This document shows, in pieces, positions 21,130 to 32,339 of a stretch of 64,000 nt of DNA. The stretch covers positions 165,911,111 to 165,975,110 of the forward strand of contig OY294069.1 in NCBI GenBank assembly GCA_958510875.1. Reading direction: 5' to 3'. The number at the start of each line of letters is the position of its first letter. Position 1 is the first letter of the stretch. The notes under the pieces are model-generated. The model saw only the letters and a list, made by a program, of their open reading frames with translations. It had not been told where the DNA came from and made no database searches. The DNA is from Endomychus coccineus. Taxonomy: Eukaryota; Arthropoda; Insecta; Coleoptera; Endomychidae. The translations under genes and the position numbers were made by a program.

Positions 21130-22496
21130 CACACATCAAAAAAATGTAGGGGTCAGCGATATTTTTAGGGTTTCGCCACTTGGTAATGGGAAATTCAATA
21201 CAATTTTTGTTACCCACGTAGAACATAATCTTTTGCCACAGAATTTATTTATAATTTCATACAAAGTTTGCAAATCAATTGAAAGCTTTAATCCAACTGA
21301 AAAGAGTGAAAAATTCGAATTCAATGCACTTCTGAGGAAAACAAATGTCACTGGTCAGTGTCTAATACAGAATGTGTCCACCGCGATTGTTCAAAACTGC
21401 CCTACATCGATTTGGTAAGCTTGGAATAAGGTTATCGATGCTTTCCTGATCAATTGCATTCCATTCTTCAACCAGAGTATGGAACAATTGATTCCGTGTC
21501 TGGAAGAGAATGTTACGCCTTAAAATTCTTCTGCCAAGCAAATCCCACACATGCTCAATCGGATTCAGGTCTGGCGATTGAGCAGGCTAATCCAAAACAC
21601 TTATACCACTCTCATCCAAGTAATCTCTTACGATCGCATTGTCATGCATGAAGATGAAGTTTTCACCTACTGCAGCTGCATACGGAATGACAAATGGTTC
21701 TAATATCAGGTCCCTATATCTAAGAGCATTTACAAACCTCTCCAGCAATACGAGGTCGCTTCTTCCGCCAATGCTGATACCACCCCAAACCATCACCGTT
21801 CCGCCTTGGTAGCTGTGAACTTCCTGTGCAGTCCTAAGTCTCCAAACTTTTCCAGGTTGTCTCCATACACGAGTACTTGTAGTATCTGGACGTAAACCGA
21901 ATCTCGATTCATCACTTAACAACACAGGAGTCCATTCTTGCACGCCCCATTCGATGTGATTTCTAGCCCAGACTATTCGGGCCTCGCTATTTCCTCTGGA
22001 TAATGGTGGAGCTCTCCATGGACGCCTGGCACGTAAGTTGGACTCGTGTAGTCTATTTCTCACAGTTTGGTCACTTATCTGTATATGGTGAGCGTTTAGT
22101 TGACCTGCCGTGTGGGTTGGATTTCTCAGAGCTTGAATTCTCAGAAATCTGTCCTGTGCCGCCGTTGTTATTCTGGTACGGCCAGTATGTTGCTCTCTAA
22201 CATCACCAGTTTGATTATAACGAATCCATAAACGACTTATAGTGGACTGGTTAGTCCCAAATTCATTGGCAACAACCCTCTGCGACATTCCAGCTTGAAG
22301 CATTCCAATGGCCCTTGTGTGCACGTCTCTCTGAAGGTGATTACGTTCCATAATTTAGACAAACAACACTACTCAAAATTTTCAATAATTACCATTCGCT
22401 GGTCGGATAACATCTGATTTGATCTGATGAATGAAACAAGGAACGACATGAAGAAAATGAATAGTCGTTGGAAAAAATATATTCTTTTGATGTGTG
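21130..22496 (-). mobile_element. Tc1-like transposon, complete but inactive
   Basis: The ends CACACATCAAAAAAATGTA and, in reverse, CACACATCAAAAGAATATA form TIRs next to TA on both sides (21128-21129 and 22497-22498). The length of 1367 bp and one transposase gene fit Tc1 elements. It lies in the intron of the MARVEL-like gene, about 25 bp beyond the splice donor of exon 22529-22696, and in the same orientation as the gene. Confidence 0.9.
21362..22351 (-). pseudogene. Tc1 transposase with one stop and a catalytic-spacing deletion
   Basis: The frame of 330 codons starts MERNHLQRDVHTRAIGMLQA and carries the paired HTH (VVANEFGTNQSTISRLWIRY), a GRPR-like AT-hook region (HTGRTRITT) and the first catalytic D (LLSDESRFGL). 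VMVWGGIS, the second D (FMHDNA) and the final E (SPDLNPIEHVWD) follow. A TAG at 21587-21589 replaces the W of the usual DWPAQSPDL. Between the second D and the E there are 28 residues instead of 34, because about six residues after HDNA are missing. Either defect should abolish activity. The rest of the frame is intact, so the decay is recent. Confidence 0.9.
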
Positions 22497-22528
22497 TATT
22501 GATAAAGATCTAAAAGTTGAACACTTAC

Positions 22529-22696
22529 CGTAAGAATCCAATGTATAGGAATATTTGTAGCCTCTCTGATGCCTAGAAAGTAGACGAACACCCAGATTAA
22601 GGTCCCAATAAAACTAGTTACCACTACGAACAAGAAAAAATGTGTTGCACTTATGTAAGCTGGTGACGCCAATGCCATGCAAAGTATACCGAAAAC
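22529..22696 (-). CDS. MARVEL-domain (CMTM-like) membrane protein, internal exon
   Basis: This is a 168-bp exon of 56 codons with acceptor TTGTTCCAG before it and donor GTAAGTG after it, phase 0 at both ends. It starts VFGILCMALASPAYISATHF and has two hydrophobic runs, the end of helix 1 and the FLFVVVTSFIGTLIWVFVYF helix. The GIREATNIPIHWILT loop leads into the exon at 17691-17819. The pattern (short loop with SPAY, long second helix, then W-I-L-T-E) fits CKLF-like MARVEL proteins. Only the middle of a protein of about 150-200 residues is seen; the first exon should lie to the right and was not recognised. Membrane location is inferred from the helices. Confidence 0.85.
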
Positions 22697-24600
22697 CTGG
22701 AACAAAATAAATTACGTAAGTGTTGCGTTCATCACGACCTAAACAACGTAATAATTTTACCACATCAATCACTAATCTTTTTACCAGCTTTTTCTACGGC
22801 TTAGTAAATTTCGAACAAAATTATCTTAACGAATGATGTATTACAATAATAGAAAAGATCCTATTAACAGTCGTTAATGAATTATAAAATAGAAATTTCT
22901 CATGTTCTAATATGTTTCTTTCATTTGGTTGATTCCTTTAGGAATAAATTATACGTTATTGGAATTTGTTATTTATGATATTGGAAAACGATTACAGAAT
23001 TGTCCCTTATAAGTTATTAAGTAAAAGAAAATAATTCATTCAAATATCGAACAGGGTAATTATGTGTTAATTTGTTTCTAATGATTCCCAAATATTTCAA
23101 ACCTTTACGCTATGAATGTAAAATTTTCGAATGTGAATCAAATGAATGGTTTTCGGAGGTGAATCTCCTTCAGTGTTAGTATATTGAAGAATAATTTGTT
23201 AGAGGCAGTTATTGTTGTGGATCTACAAACATATGGGCATTAAACAGCTCTTATAATATTTATGTTCAGGCACTATTATTGTTATGTCTTTCACGTTCTT
23301 GTTTTGTGATTCTGAACCTGAAACCATCACGCACTAAACTAGGTTAAAATTAATGAACTTAATACTTAATAATTTTATTTTGTATTTGCTGGCTTAAGTA
23401 ATTTATTTTGCGACTCTTATCACTAATTAAATTATTTAAAATTGGGTCAAATTTTGCTGAAAGTTTAATAATATTTAAGAAATTTCCTGAACTGACTTCA
23501 ACGTTTAAATAATCAAACTGCCCTCTAAATGCTACCAACATTCAATGTGCTATTGCATTTCGTTTTTTACATTTAAAAAAAGAACTAATATATTGAACAG
23601 TTTGCGACTTCCTATTTCTAAATGTAGGGAAAAGACAATTAGATTATGGAACACAGAAATTATAATTATTAGGTACATACATATATATTTCCTGTTTCTT
23701 TAGGCATTTCACTTTAATTTATTAATTTTGAAAATACAGATTGCATTTTATCAAAAAATCATTTTAATTAATTTTGATTATTATAAACATAAAACAACTT
23801 TTATTTGAATTTTTTTTTCAAATAAGGCACAAACGGACATAAATTAAAAAAATTAAAATGACATTTAGAACATTAAAATTTTAAATAATACAAGGAGTAA
23901 GGACGGGCCCTTAATCCCAGTGACACACCGGCCCACGAAGGTCTTGCTACGCCACTTCGTTTAGAGTATTTCGCTACACATTGAATATATTTTGCATCAG
24001 AACAAAGTAAAACTTCCTCATATTTAGTGAATCTTAAATCTTGTGACAGTTACAGGCGACAGACGAATGGAGAGCGGCAAAAGAAAGCAATAACGGTATA
24101 ATGAGGCAGGCTTTTGAAGCTTGGATTAATTATTAAACATGTTACTGCCAATGTAAATCGGATCGGTTCGCCTTAAAGAGATTGCCAATTATGCATCATA
24201 TTCATTTCTCTCTCGTGTTTCGTTCTCTAAATATATCTGCCTATGCAAACACAGATGTATTCTAAAAAGTATTTGTAAAGTTATTATGTCACATCTATAT
24301 TGGACATACACATTACACAAACGTTTTTGAAATCTCTGATGCAAGGCAAACCCGCACACCCCTTTACCTGTTCTAAATTGAAGTGTGAGTGTTCTAGCGC
24401 CCCCATATTAATAGAATTTTATATGTTATAGTCCAAAAACCAGAGGCAATCGACGTAAAGTTGTACTCTTATTAGCACGAGTCGCGAGCACAATGTACAA
24501 TATTCTATTTAGTCATAAAACGACTTAAAATCAAGAATACTTAATTTTATTAATTAACGTTCCCCGAGAAAATTTAACTTTTAACTATATATACCCATAT
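22697..24600. other. AT-rich sequence: upstream intron of the MARVEL-like gene and unassigned DNA
   Basis: The left edge is the acceptor region of exon 22529-22696. I could not find the preceding exon. Near 23880-23965 there is a hAT-like terminal sequence (GGGCCCTTAATCCCAGTGAC then GGCCCACGAAGGTC, CTACGCCACTT). It resembles the end of the hAT remnant near 63780-63850. Confidence 0.45.
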
Positions 24601-24619
24601 CCACTAAAAAGACTGGTAA

Positions 24620-25106
24620 ACTGCTGACGACTTTTCAGCTACCAAGTATTAGCCATCATCAGGGTAAATCAATTTAGAAATCAAAATGTTTAAATACTGT
24701 TTGGGATTAATATGGTATCTAAGGGATTGCCCTCAGCTGGAGTTAAATCCGAATTTAATTGCATTTTCGCTTATACATTTCCCCATCCTTCCTAAATTAC
24801 CTAGATATTTGCCATTAACGTGTTTCAAGTGATACAATTTTTGCAGTTTGTATCGGAGAGTTTATAATTTGAAAGACATTTCTCTAGAATGTTTATCGAC
24901 TCAGGGTTTGGGATATTTATGAATAGTGAAACAACAACAAATGAAACGAGAGTATCACCAGGTTCATGTTTGAAATCTTTCAATTTTGCTATTAGTTCCA
25001 AAGAATTTTTTACAGACAAACTTGATGCGGCTTGGAATTTCCTAATTCCATCAAGTTTGTTTCTAAATTTGCAGTATTTGTGGTTTATAGATGAATGAAC
25101 AAGCAA
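24620..25106 (-). pseudogene. second PLE-family fragment: RT motif A region and 3' end
   Basis: On the minus strand HKYCKFRNKLDGIRKFQAAS leads to LKDFKHEPGDTLVSF and VVVSLFINIPNPESI, the PLE equivalent of LISLDVVSLFTNIPV in the intact copy. The catalytic aspartate before VVSLF is replaced (FVVVSLF for FDVVSLF). After a frame break an untranslated stretch reaches a CTGATGA ... GAAA pair at about 24625-24660. The sequence is far from the main PLE family of this window. Motifs B and C and the endonuclease are not contiguous with it. Confidence 0.65.
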
Positions 25107-25129
25107 AAAAAAACCGTTTAGACAACACC

Positions 25130-25393
25130 TTTGATAAAGTGTCCGAATTCGATGAATCAGGGATTTACAAAATGGATCGTGTGTTAAAAATGCTACGTGG
25201 GAAGTAAAAGGAACATTCTAACTCGGTATAAAGAACATTTTGCTCACATATAGAAAAATAATTGTGAAAATTCAGCGTTTGCCGAATATATTCTAAATAC
25301 AAGCCACGCCTTTTCTCAAGAAAGCTTATCACTCTTGAAACATAGTAATGAAATACATCTCTTCGAGACTCGGGTTAAAAATTAAGTGTTTCA
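25130..25393 (+). pseudogene. second PLE-family fragment: GIY-YIG endonuclease
   Basis: On the plus strand FDESGIYKMD starts a GIY-like motif. After a frameshift, TRYKEHFAHI follows with CYVGSK-like sequence before it. ENSAFAEYILNTSHAF is the A-x-H-type zinc-binding region seen as ALAKHCFDYNHQF in the main family, and HLFETRVKN ends at a stop. One stop (TAG at about 25251) and at least one frameshift are present. It lies in opposite orientation to the adjacent RT fragment, so an inversion or two insertions are needed. Confidence 0.6.
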
Positions 25394-25394
25394 G

Positions 25395-25770
25395 TGTTTA
25401 TGTTGAATTGTGAATACAAATGCCACAAATCCAAATCAAATGAATAACAGACGGGAACGAAAAATCGTTCCGGTTTACATCCGCGCTAGGAAATAATAGA
25501 AGTGCCAACTTCCGACTTCGGAGTAACGGAAAATGCACCACAGGTCATTCAACCATATCTCGACCGGCAGCTGTGGTGCTTATATAGTTACTGATTTCAA
25601 ATTAGGCGTTTAAAAAAACAACGAAATGCACGATTTGTTTGATGATGAGTATAAGGGATAGAACAACAAATTAGGGCTACTGACATAGTCTTTAATCTTT
25701 GTGTATAAATAATGCTCTAACCGAACCGTCCTTCCAACACATGAAGCTCTTACCAATTATTATTTCACTG
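25395..25770. other. unassigned sequence
   Basis: No ORF or repeat boundary that I recognise lies between the second PLE family and copy C. Confidence 0.35.
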
Positions 25771-25780
25771 ACTATACTAT

Positions 25781-27020
25781 GTGAAACACTCATGGCATTT
25801 TAATGAATTTATAAAAAATCAATCCGTACCCGTAAACCATCAACTGATTTCCTTGGACGTTGTTTCTTTATTTACAAATATACCTGTCGTTTTGGCATTG
25901 AATAGCATCAAAAAACGTTGGGCAGAGATTAAAAACCACACACCTCTAGATCAATCGGAATTTATAAATGTTGTAAAATTTTGTTTAGAATGCACAGTAT
26001 GGTGAGCAATATTTTGAACAAATATTTGGCACAGCAATGGGATCTCCTATTTCAGCTACCATTGCTAACCTCGATATGGAGTGCCTTGAGGAATCTGTTA
26101 TGAGTTCATTAGATTTTCGGCCTGTATTCTTTAAACGATAAAATTCAATATGTAATTGATAAATTTAACAATTTCCACTGTGAACTTCAATTTACTTGTG
26201 AAATAGAAGTAAACAAAAACATAAATTTCCTAGATATGATCATTAGGCATGATGCAGATGGAAAAATAAAAACCTCCTGGTTTACTAAAGAAGTTTGGTC
26301 TCAACGTTATCTTCACTTCAATTCCGTTGCGCCAACTTGTTATAAAAAAGTCATAAACAGCCTTACAGACCGCGCGATAAAATTGTCCCACGCAGATGAC
26401 CGCCCCAAAAATTTAAAAATTGTTCGTAATACACTAGAAATGAATGGCTACCCAAAAACTTTTTTCAATCCTATCATTAAAGAGAGAATAAACAAAATCT
26501 ATAATGGTTCGCCGTATAAGAATAACATAAAAGGTAATACAGACAATTTTATAAGTTTACCATACATTCCGGAGACCTCAGAGAAAATCAAGAAATGTTT
26601 GAAAAATTATGATATAAAAGTTGCGCATAAACCTACTAACTGTGTTGGGAAATATTTCTCAAATCTAAAACGTATGTAATACCTACAGATAAACAAACCC
26701 ACACAGTATATAAATTGAATTGTTTGGATTGTGATGGAGCCTATACTGGAATCTCTAAACAATATTTACAAAAAAGAATGTACGGCCATAAATATAGCAC
26801 AAGAAATAACAACTTAGAAAATTCCACCGCCCTTGCTAAGCACTGCTATGATTATAACCATCAATTTGATTACAAAAATATTAATATATTAACTAAGGAA
26901 ACCAATTATTATAAAAGATCTATCCTGGAGATGATTCACATAAAACGGGATTCCAATTCTGTAAACCATAGGGTAGATACACGAAATCTAAGTCATATTT
27001 ATACTAATTTGATTAAATAA
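25781..27020 (+). pseudogene. PLE RT/endonuclease, broken, with YVDD box deleted
   Basis: Open pieces are HQLISLDVVSLFTNIPVVLA with motif A, then after a frameshift the motif B region (GSPISATIANLDMECLEESV), then SWFTKEVWSQRYLHFNSVAP, and finally NCLDCDGAYTGISKQYLQ with KHCYDYNHQFD in the endonuclease. At about 26137 the sequence jumps from TTTAAACG to ATAAAATTC. About 35 bases that include the YVDD codons are missing between two AACG repeats, and an immediate stop follows. A second gap removes residues before motif B. Dead. Confidence 0.9.
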
Positions 27021-27411
27021 TCTCTTGCAAATTCCTACATACGTCTTTATAATTGTTGAAAATGTTTTTAGGAAGAATGTTCAGTAGTAATTTTCCAGTA
27101 CAGGTCTGAAACCTTTCTTAAGTATGTCATAAATCTTACACATCTGGTTCGAAAGTAGATGCTCGACAAATAACTTCGATCTCAGTTGTTGTGAGAATAC
27201 CAACATGCACTTGTATATTTTAAGAATATTACTGAATAGCGGATTCTTACTACAAAAAAATTTTTATACTTCAATACTGACGATACAATTTCGATTATTC
27301 GTGGTTCTGTTCGTTTCGACGGCGTGGGCTCTTTTGTTTGAAATTAAATTTGTGCGATATGGACGCTTGTGCTATAATTAGTTTTAATAAACCCCTATTT
27401 TGACATATTCA

Positions 27412-27453
27412 GTCTTCTGATGATGGTCGTGAGACCGAAACATACGTAAAGAC
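27412..27453 (+). ncRNA. hammerhead ribozyme (PLE copy C), loop III variant
   Basis: The order is GTCTT, CTGATGA, stem II GGTC/GACC, GAAA, stem III AC/GT with loop ATAC in place of GTAC, GTA, AAGAC. All core bases and stem pairs are kept; the only change is in the stem III loop. Confidence 0.75.
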
Positions 27454-27519
27454 GAATATTTAAAACAAAGTGTTAATGTGACCTATTTCCCGAGAATTTT
27501 TATATATAACTCACTATAC

Positions 27520-28178
27520 GTAGTATATAGTGAAAGGAAAGTATTGTAATCGGCTCAAAATGTTTTTTTTTTCTGGATGCCAATGACAGTTGTAGTTTGT
27601 AGGTTCTTTTTAGTATGTTAGAGTCCTACTGTTCAGTTACATGAAAATATATGTTAATCATAGTAAACTTGTTTCGTAAATTATTGTTGTCAGTCAAGAT
27701 GTAAATAAATTGAGATCAATATTGTAAATAAGGGGCTGGGAAATATCCAGTTTCCCTTTTTTATCTATTACTTGTAACGGTACAGGGGTATATTTACCCT
27801 ACCGACGGTATAGTTATAAACAAGTGGTGGGTTCCTACGCTTTAATTCTTGTATATATTTATCAATACTTACAAATATCTACATGACCAGTGCAAACCAA
27901 CCCTCCTTTGGGATAACACTGCTCCGTTTTATTTAACCTGTTTTAACTTTGTGTAATATAGTTAGTGTTAGCATCCGAAATTGACTTTTTATTTATAACA
28001 AACTAAAAACATTTCCATGATAAAATCAGGAAAGAAACCTACACCTACAATTTTTTGTTTTTTATTGCTTAATTTTTTTTTCATACTGGTTTCCGATTTT
28101 TGTAGGAAAAGCAACACCAGAAATATGTGCAAAGACATATTGATAAAGTAAATAATTCAGTGTTATTGCTATGTGCCA
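27520..28178. other. unassigned AT-rich sequence
   Basis: No coding or repeat signal recognised. Confidence 0.4.
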
Positions 28179-28180
28179 TA

Positions 28181-29287
28181 CGAGGGCAAGGTGTAAAGTC
28201 GCTGAAAAATGAAACAAGAAATGATTTATTCGGTCAAAACTTATTTTATTTTATACGATTTCGACAATCCTTCGAAGTAGGCGTTCGTTTCAGCGTTGAC
28301 CTCATCGTTGGAGCCAAATCTCTTCCCACCGAGCCATTTATTCAAGTTTGGAAATAGATAAAATCGCAGGGGGCCAAATCTGGTGAATATGGTGGATGAC
28401 GAACCAGTTCGTAGCGCAATTCATGCAATTTTGCCATTGCGACTGCGGACCTATACGCCGGTGCGTTGTTCTGGTGATAGAGCACTTTTTTCTTTGCCAG
28501 ATGCGGTCGCTTTCGCTTCTAATCGGGGTCGATCCAACAGCTCTGCGTAATATACGCCGGTGATCGTTTTGCCCTTTTCAAGGTAATCGATATGGACGAT
28601 ACCGTGTTTACTTCGGCCTTTTTCGGCTTCGATTCCCTAGGACAAGTCCACTGTTTCGACTGTTCTTTGGTCCCTGGTGTGATGTGATGGATCCATGTTT
28701 CGTCCACGGTTACGAAAAGGAGCAAAAAGTCCTTCTTATCGCGCTTAAACATCACCAAACAGAGAGCAAATGCTCAAATCATCTGGCAGATAGCTTACTC
28801 ATATTCAAAAATGTATGCAAAATATTACGAACCCGTGTGTTTGAGATGAGCCTCAACTATCTCGTGCAAATTAACTCGCCGATGGTCCATTATCATACCA
28901 TGGATTTTATCGACTATTTCTGGCGTTGTAACCTGAATTGAACGACCAGAACGTTCGGCGTCCTTTGTACTACCACAACGAAAATCAGTAAACCACTAGT
29001 GAAGTGTTCCAATAGGTGAGGAGACCCCATAATATTTAACAAGTGATGCTTTGGTTTGTGTAATGTTTTTTCCAAGCAAGAAATAATGTTATACACGACG
29101 CGAAATTCACTTTTTTCCATGTTTACACAAATCTTCAAGGTTGCTTGCTTTCGATGGATGTGAAAACAGAACTGAATGACAAATCAGTTTGAAAATTTCT
29201 ATCCGTTCTAGTTAAAGATGGTACATCACAAATGTCACATGGGATGTTCGATTGTGGCGCCGTCTGGGACTTTTCACCTTGCCCTGG
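28181..29287 (-). mobile_element. mariner, both TIRs present, inactive
   Basis: CGAGGGCAAGGTGTAAAGTC at the left end and TTTTCACCTTGCCCTGG at the right end are mariner TIRs, each next to TA (28179-28180 and 29288-29289). The minus strand gives, in pieces, the HTH region, LFVTVDETWIHHITPGTKEQ, a degraded KGKTITG / LLDR region and the C-terminus. Frameshifts, a deletion near 28970-29060 and stops prevent any full transposase. It is the most complete mariner here and gives the TIR reference for the others. Confidence 0.88.
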
Positions 29288-29464
29288 TATTTGAAAAAAC
29301 TGTAGTGCTATAAGCAATTAAGTAATATTCATTATTTTAATGTGGTTGTGGTCTTGGAATAAACTGGTAAGTGGAGAGCTTAAGTATGATAACATGCTAT
29401 GTCATTTATATATTTAGAATTTATCAATTTTTATGATGTTGAAACCTGCTGTTTCTATAATATA

Positions 29465-30960
29465 CTGGGTTCCCCATAATAGACTTCCCATTTTATATTA
29501 TTAATAAATTCCCTACGAGATAACTAAATAGGTTGTTCTCTGTGGGATTATCTTCTGTAGTCTTTGGGATTCAAGTAAATTATTAATCAAGTAGGCGCCT
29601 GTCACAAATAAATTTTAAATTAATAATTTCGTGGAATGCCATTTTTCTACGAGAAGTTTGTTAGTTTTCATCAATAATTATTTAATTTTTTTGCTTTGAG
29701 ACATTATTTCAACATCCGTTTGAACTTTCATGGATTACTCAGTCCAACAACGTGTGTTTTGTGTAGAAACTAACATAAGAAGCAATTCGATAGAAGAAGT
29801 TAGGCGGGCATTCCGGCGTCAGTTTAATAACAACAATAGGGGTCACGCGCCAAATCGTAAAACTGTTAAGTAATGGGTTCGTCATTGGCGTGAAAATGGT
29901 TCTGTACAAAATTAGAAGAAGCCTGGACGTCGAAGAACAGTTCGTACACCAGAAAATATTGAACGAGTTAGAATTGCGTTTACGATAAGTCCTAAAAAGT
30001 CTGCTAATCGACAAACCCTTATCCTAGGAATATCGAAGGGAAGCTTAGATAGAATTCTTCAAAGGTATTTAAAATTTCATCCCTATAAATACCAAATGGC
30101 ACAACACCTTAGCAATCAAGATAAAGAAGCTAGGTTAGCATTTTGTCAAGAATTTTTGGATTTACATCAAGGAGCAATTCACAGTCTCCTAATGACCGAC
30201 GAAGCAAATTTTTATTTGAACGGCATGGTCAATAAACAGAATTTTAGATACTGGTCTAATGAAAATCCTCGTGAAATCTTTACACAGAACCTCCATAATC
30301 CAAAAGTTGTTGTGTGGTGTGGAGTAGGATCTTTTGGTATTATTGGCCCTTTATTTTTTTGAGGATGAAAATAACCGCGCTGTAACAGTAACATCCGAGC
30401 GCTACGTTAATATGCTAGACATTTCTCATTCCAGAATTAAATAGACGAGTATTACTAAGCAATGCCGTACTATTCCAACAATATGGGGCAACAGCTCATA
30501 CCGCCAGAAACTAACTCAATGAGGGTCCTGCGAGAAATGTTTAATGGCCGACTCATTTCTCGATTCGGAGATTTGCTTGGCCTTCGAGTTCCCCCGATTT
30601 AACGGCACCCGATTTTTTCCTGTGGGGATATTTAAAAGCCAAAGTGTTTGCGAGTCGTCATCGAGAAACAATCGAGAAACTGAAAGTCAAAATTCGTGAA
30701 GAAGTTGAAGGAATAGACGAAGGTTTGCTACGCCGTGTAATGAACCACTTTTTATCTAATATTGAAAAATGTGTTGAAGTTGGTGGAGGTCATTTAGAAG
30801 ACGTGATTTTTAAAAGTTAGAATTAAATTAGCCAAATATTTATAAGTTATCATAAATCCCAAAGAGTTAGCTGTAATTTAAAAAATAAAAAGTTTGTTTT
30901 GTTAACTAAAAAAATTTTAATTCAAATATTAAAATGGATAGTCTATTATGGGGAACCCAG
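29465..30960 (+). mobile_element. Tc1/mariner-superfamily element with conserved TIRs
   Basis: The TIR begins CTGGGTTCCCCATAATAGAC at 29465, and its complement ends at 30960, with about 38 pairable bases. TA flanks both ends (29463-29464 and 30961-30962). A single decayed transposase frame fills the interior. The family is distinct from the mariner and the Tc1 above. Confidence 0.9.
29730..30820 (+). pseudogene. TcMar transposase (QQDGAT-type), decayed
   Basis: Starting at MDYSVQQRVFCVETNIRSNS, the HTH region includes RRAFRRQFNNNNRGHAPNRK, then WVRHWRENGSV and GRRRTVRTPENIERVRIAF. The first catalytic block is LLMTDEANFYLNG, followed by WSNENPREIF and VVVWCGVGSFGIIGPLFF. After a frameshift come the QQYGATAHTAR block and DLTAPDFFLWGYLKAKVF in shifted frames, and a tail ending GGHLEDVIFKS. 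The aspartate normal in QQDGAT is Y. There are stops after RKTVK and SVQN. No active product is possible. Confidence 0.88.
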
Positions 30961-30962
30961 TA

Positions 30963-31356
30963 CAATTAAGTACCGCTTGGGCAGGTACAAACAGTGAGTA
31001 GGTGGGTACCTTAGTTTACTTTAAATAATTACATGCAGTTACTTTTTTCATCAAGCGTTTGGTAAACACTATAACAGTTTGTGAACTACATTTATGATTA
31101 ATTGATTACCAATAAGTTGTATTAGGTATAATAAGTGATGACCTCCTAATTTTGTTTGTAACACAGTTTATTGAATCTAATGGCTAGTTGTATTCAAAAA
31201 CATTGATAATATGGTCAACCTGACAACACTGTATCACCTTCAGCTATGATGTCATTTCTTTTTTTCGGCGAACAGACCAATGGAACGCATATTACACCTA
31301 CACATTACGATTATAGGTTATGTTATTATGATAATAGGAATGATAAACACTGATGG
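30963..31356. other. unassigned sequence
   Basis: AT-rich; no signal between the TcMar element and the next PLE copy. Confidence 0.4.
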
Positions 31357-31364
31357 AACTATAT

Positions 31365-32331
31365 TATATATAAATTCTCGGGAAATAGGTCACATTAACA
31401 CTTATGCTTTATATTTTCTTGTCTTTACGTACGTTTCGGTCTCACGACCATCATCAGAAGACTTATTATATCTAGAACTTGATTACTTAAAACTGATTGT
31501 ATTACACAAAGCGTCCTCATCGCACCAATTTCAATTAAAATGCCCAGGTCGCCGAAACGAACAGAAATACGAATAAACGAAATTTTAAACCTCAATACTA
31601 TAGTATAATTATCAAAAATCCACTGCTAAGCAGAATTTTTAATAAATGCGTGCTCACGTCAACACAGTAAGTGATCGACTAGAGACGAGAGGACGAGACA
31701 AATAAATTTAAGTATTCACTTTCAAACCAGATGTTAGATTTACGAGCTAATAGAAAAAGGTTTGTCAGTTATGGAATTATACTAGACATTCTACCTAATA
31801 CACTTTTAACATTATAAAGAGGCATGTAGGGATTTGCAAAAAAATTTATTTAATTAAGTTATGATTTACAGATTTGGAGTCACGTTTTATGTGAATCATC
31901 TCCAAAATAGATCTTTTATAATAATTGGTTTCCTTAGTTAGAATATTAACATTATTGTAATCGAATTGATGGTTATAATCAAAGCAGTATTTAGCAAGGG
32001 CGGTGGAATTTTCTAAGTTTTTGTTTCTTGTGCTATACTTATGGCCATACATTCTTTTTTGTAAATATTGTTTAGAGATTCCAGTATAAGTCCCATCGCA
32101 ATCTAAACAATTTAATTTGTATACTGTGTGGGTTTGTTTATCTTTAGGTATTAAAGGTTTTAGATTTGAGAAATATTTTCCAACAGTTAGTAGGTTTATG
32201 CGCGACCTTTGTATCATACTTTTTCAAACGTTTCTTAATTTTCTCTGAGTTCTCCGGAATGTAAGGTAATGTTATAAAATTGTCTGTATTACCTTTTATG
32301 TTATTTATATATGAAGATCCATTATAGTTGT
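31365..32331 (-). mobile_element. Penelope-like element, copy D, 5'-truncated
   Basis: It starts TATATAAATTCTCGGGAAAT and runs through ribozyme, 3' noncoding region and endonuclease to a point just inside the coding region (ATGAAGATCCATTATAG). AACTATAT at 31357-31364 and 32332-32339 may be an 8-bp TSD. The endonuclease frame (minus, to 32217) keeps NCLDCDGTYTGISKQYL and KYCFDYNHQFD but ends early, because about 12 residues are deleted before NLIK. A small deletion also breaks the frame near 32215. Confidence 0.85.
31421..31462 (-). ncRNA. hammerhead ribozyme (PLE copy D)
   Basis: Identical in all paired and core positions to the copies at 2181-2222 and 45130-45171: stem I GTCTT/AAGAC, core CTGATGA and GAAA, stem II GGTC/GACC, stem III AC/GT, cleavage triplet GTA. 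Confidence 0.75.
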
Positions 32332-32339
32332 AACTATAT

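Larger units (their letters stand above)
25778..27512 (+). mobile_element. Penelope-like element, copy C, 5'-truncated
   Basis: It begins inside the coding region (TATGTGAAACACTC, equal to YVKDSW of the intact protein) and ends with the terminal repeat GAGAATTTTTATATATAA. ACTATAC at 25771-25777 and 27513-27519 is a possible 7-bp TSD. All parts of RT after motif A, the endonuclease, the 3' noncoding region and the ribozyme are collinear with the full element but broken by indels. Confidence 0.85.

Noticed and set aside
24625..24660. Intact hammerhead ribozyme in the second PLE family
   Set aside because: Core motifs are present but stem I bases do not pair and stem III is mismatched; at best a remnant.
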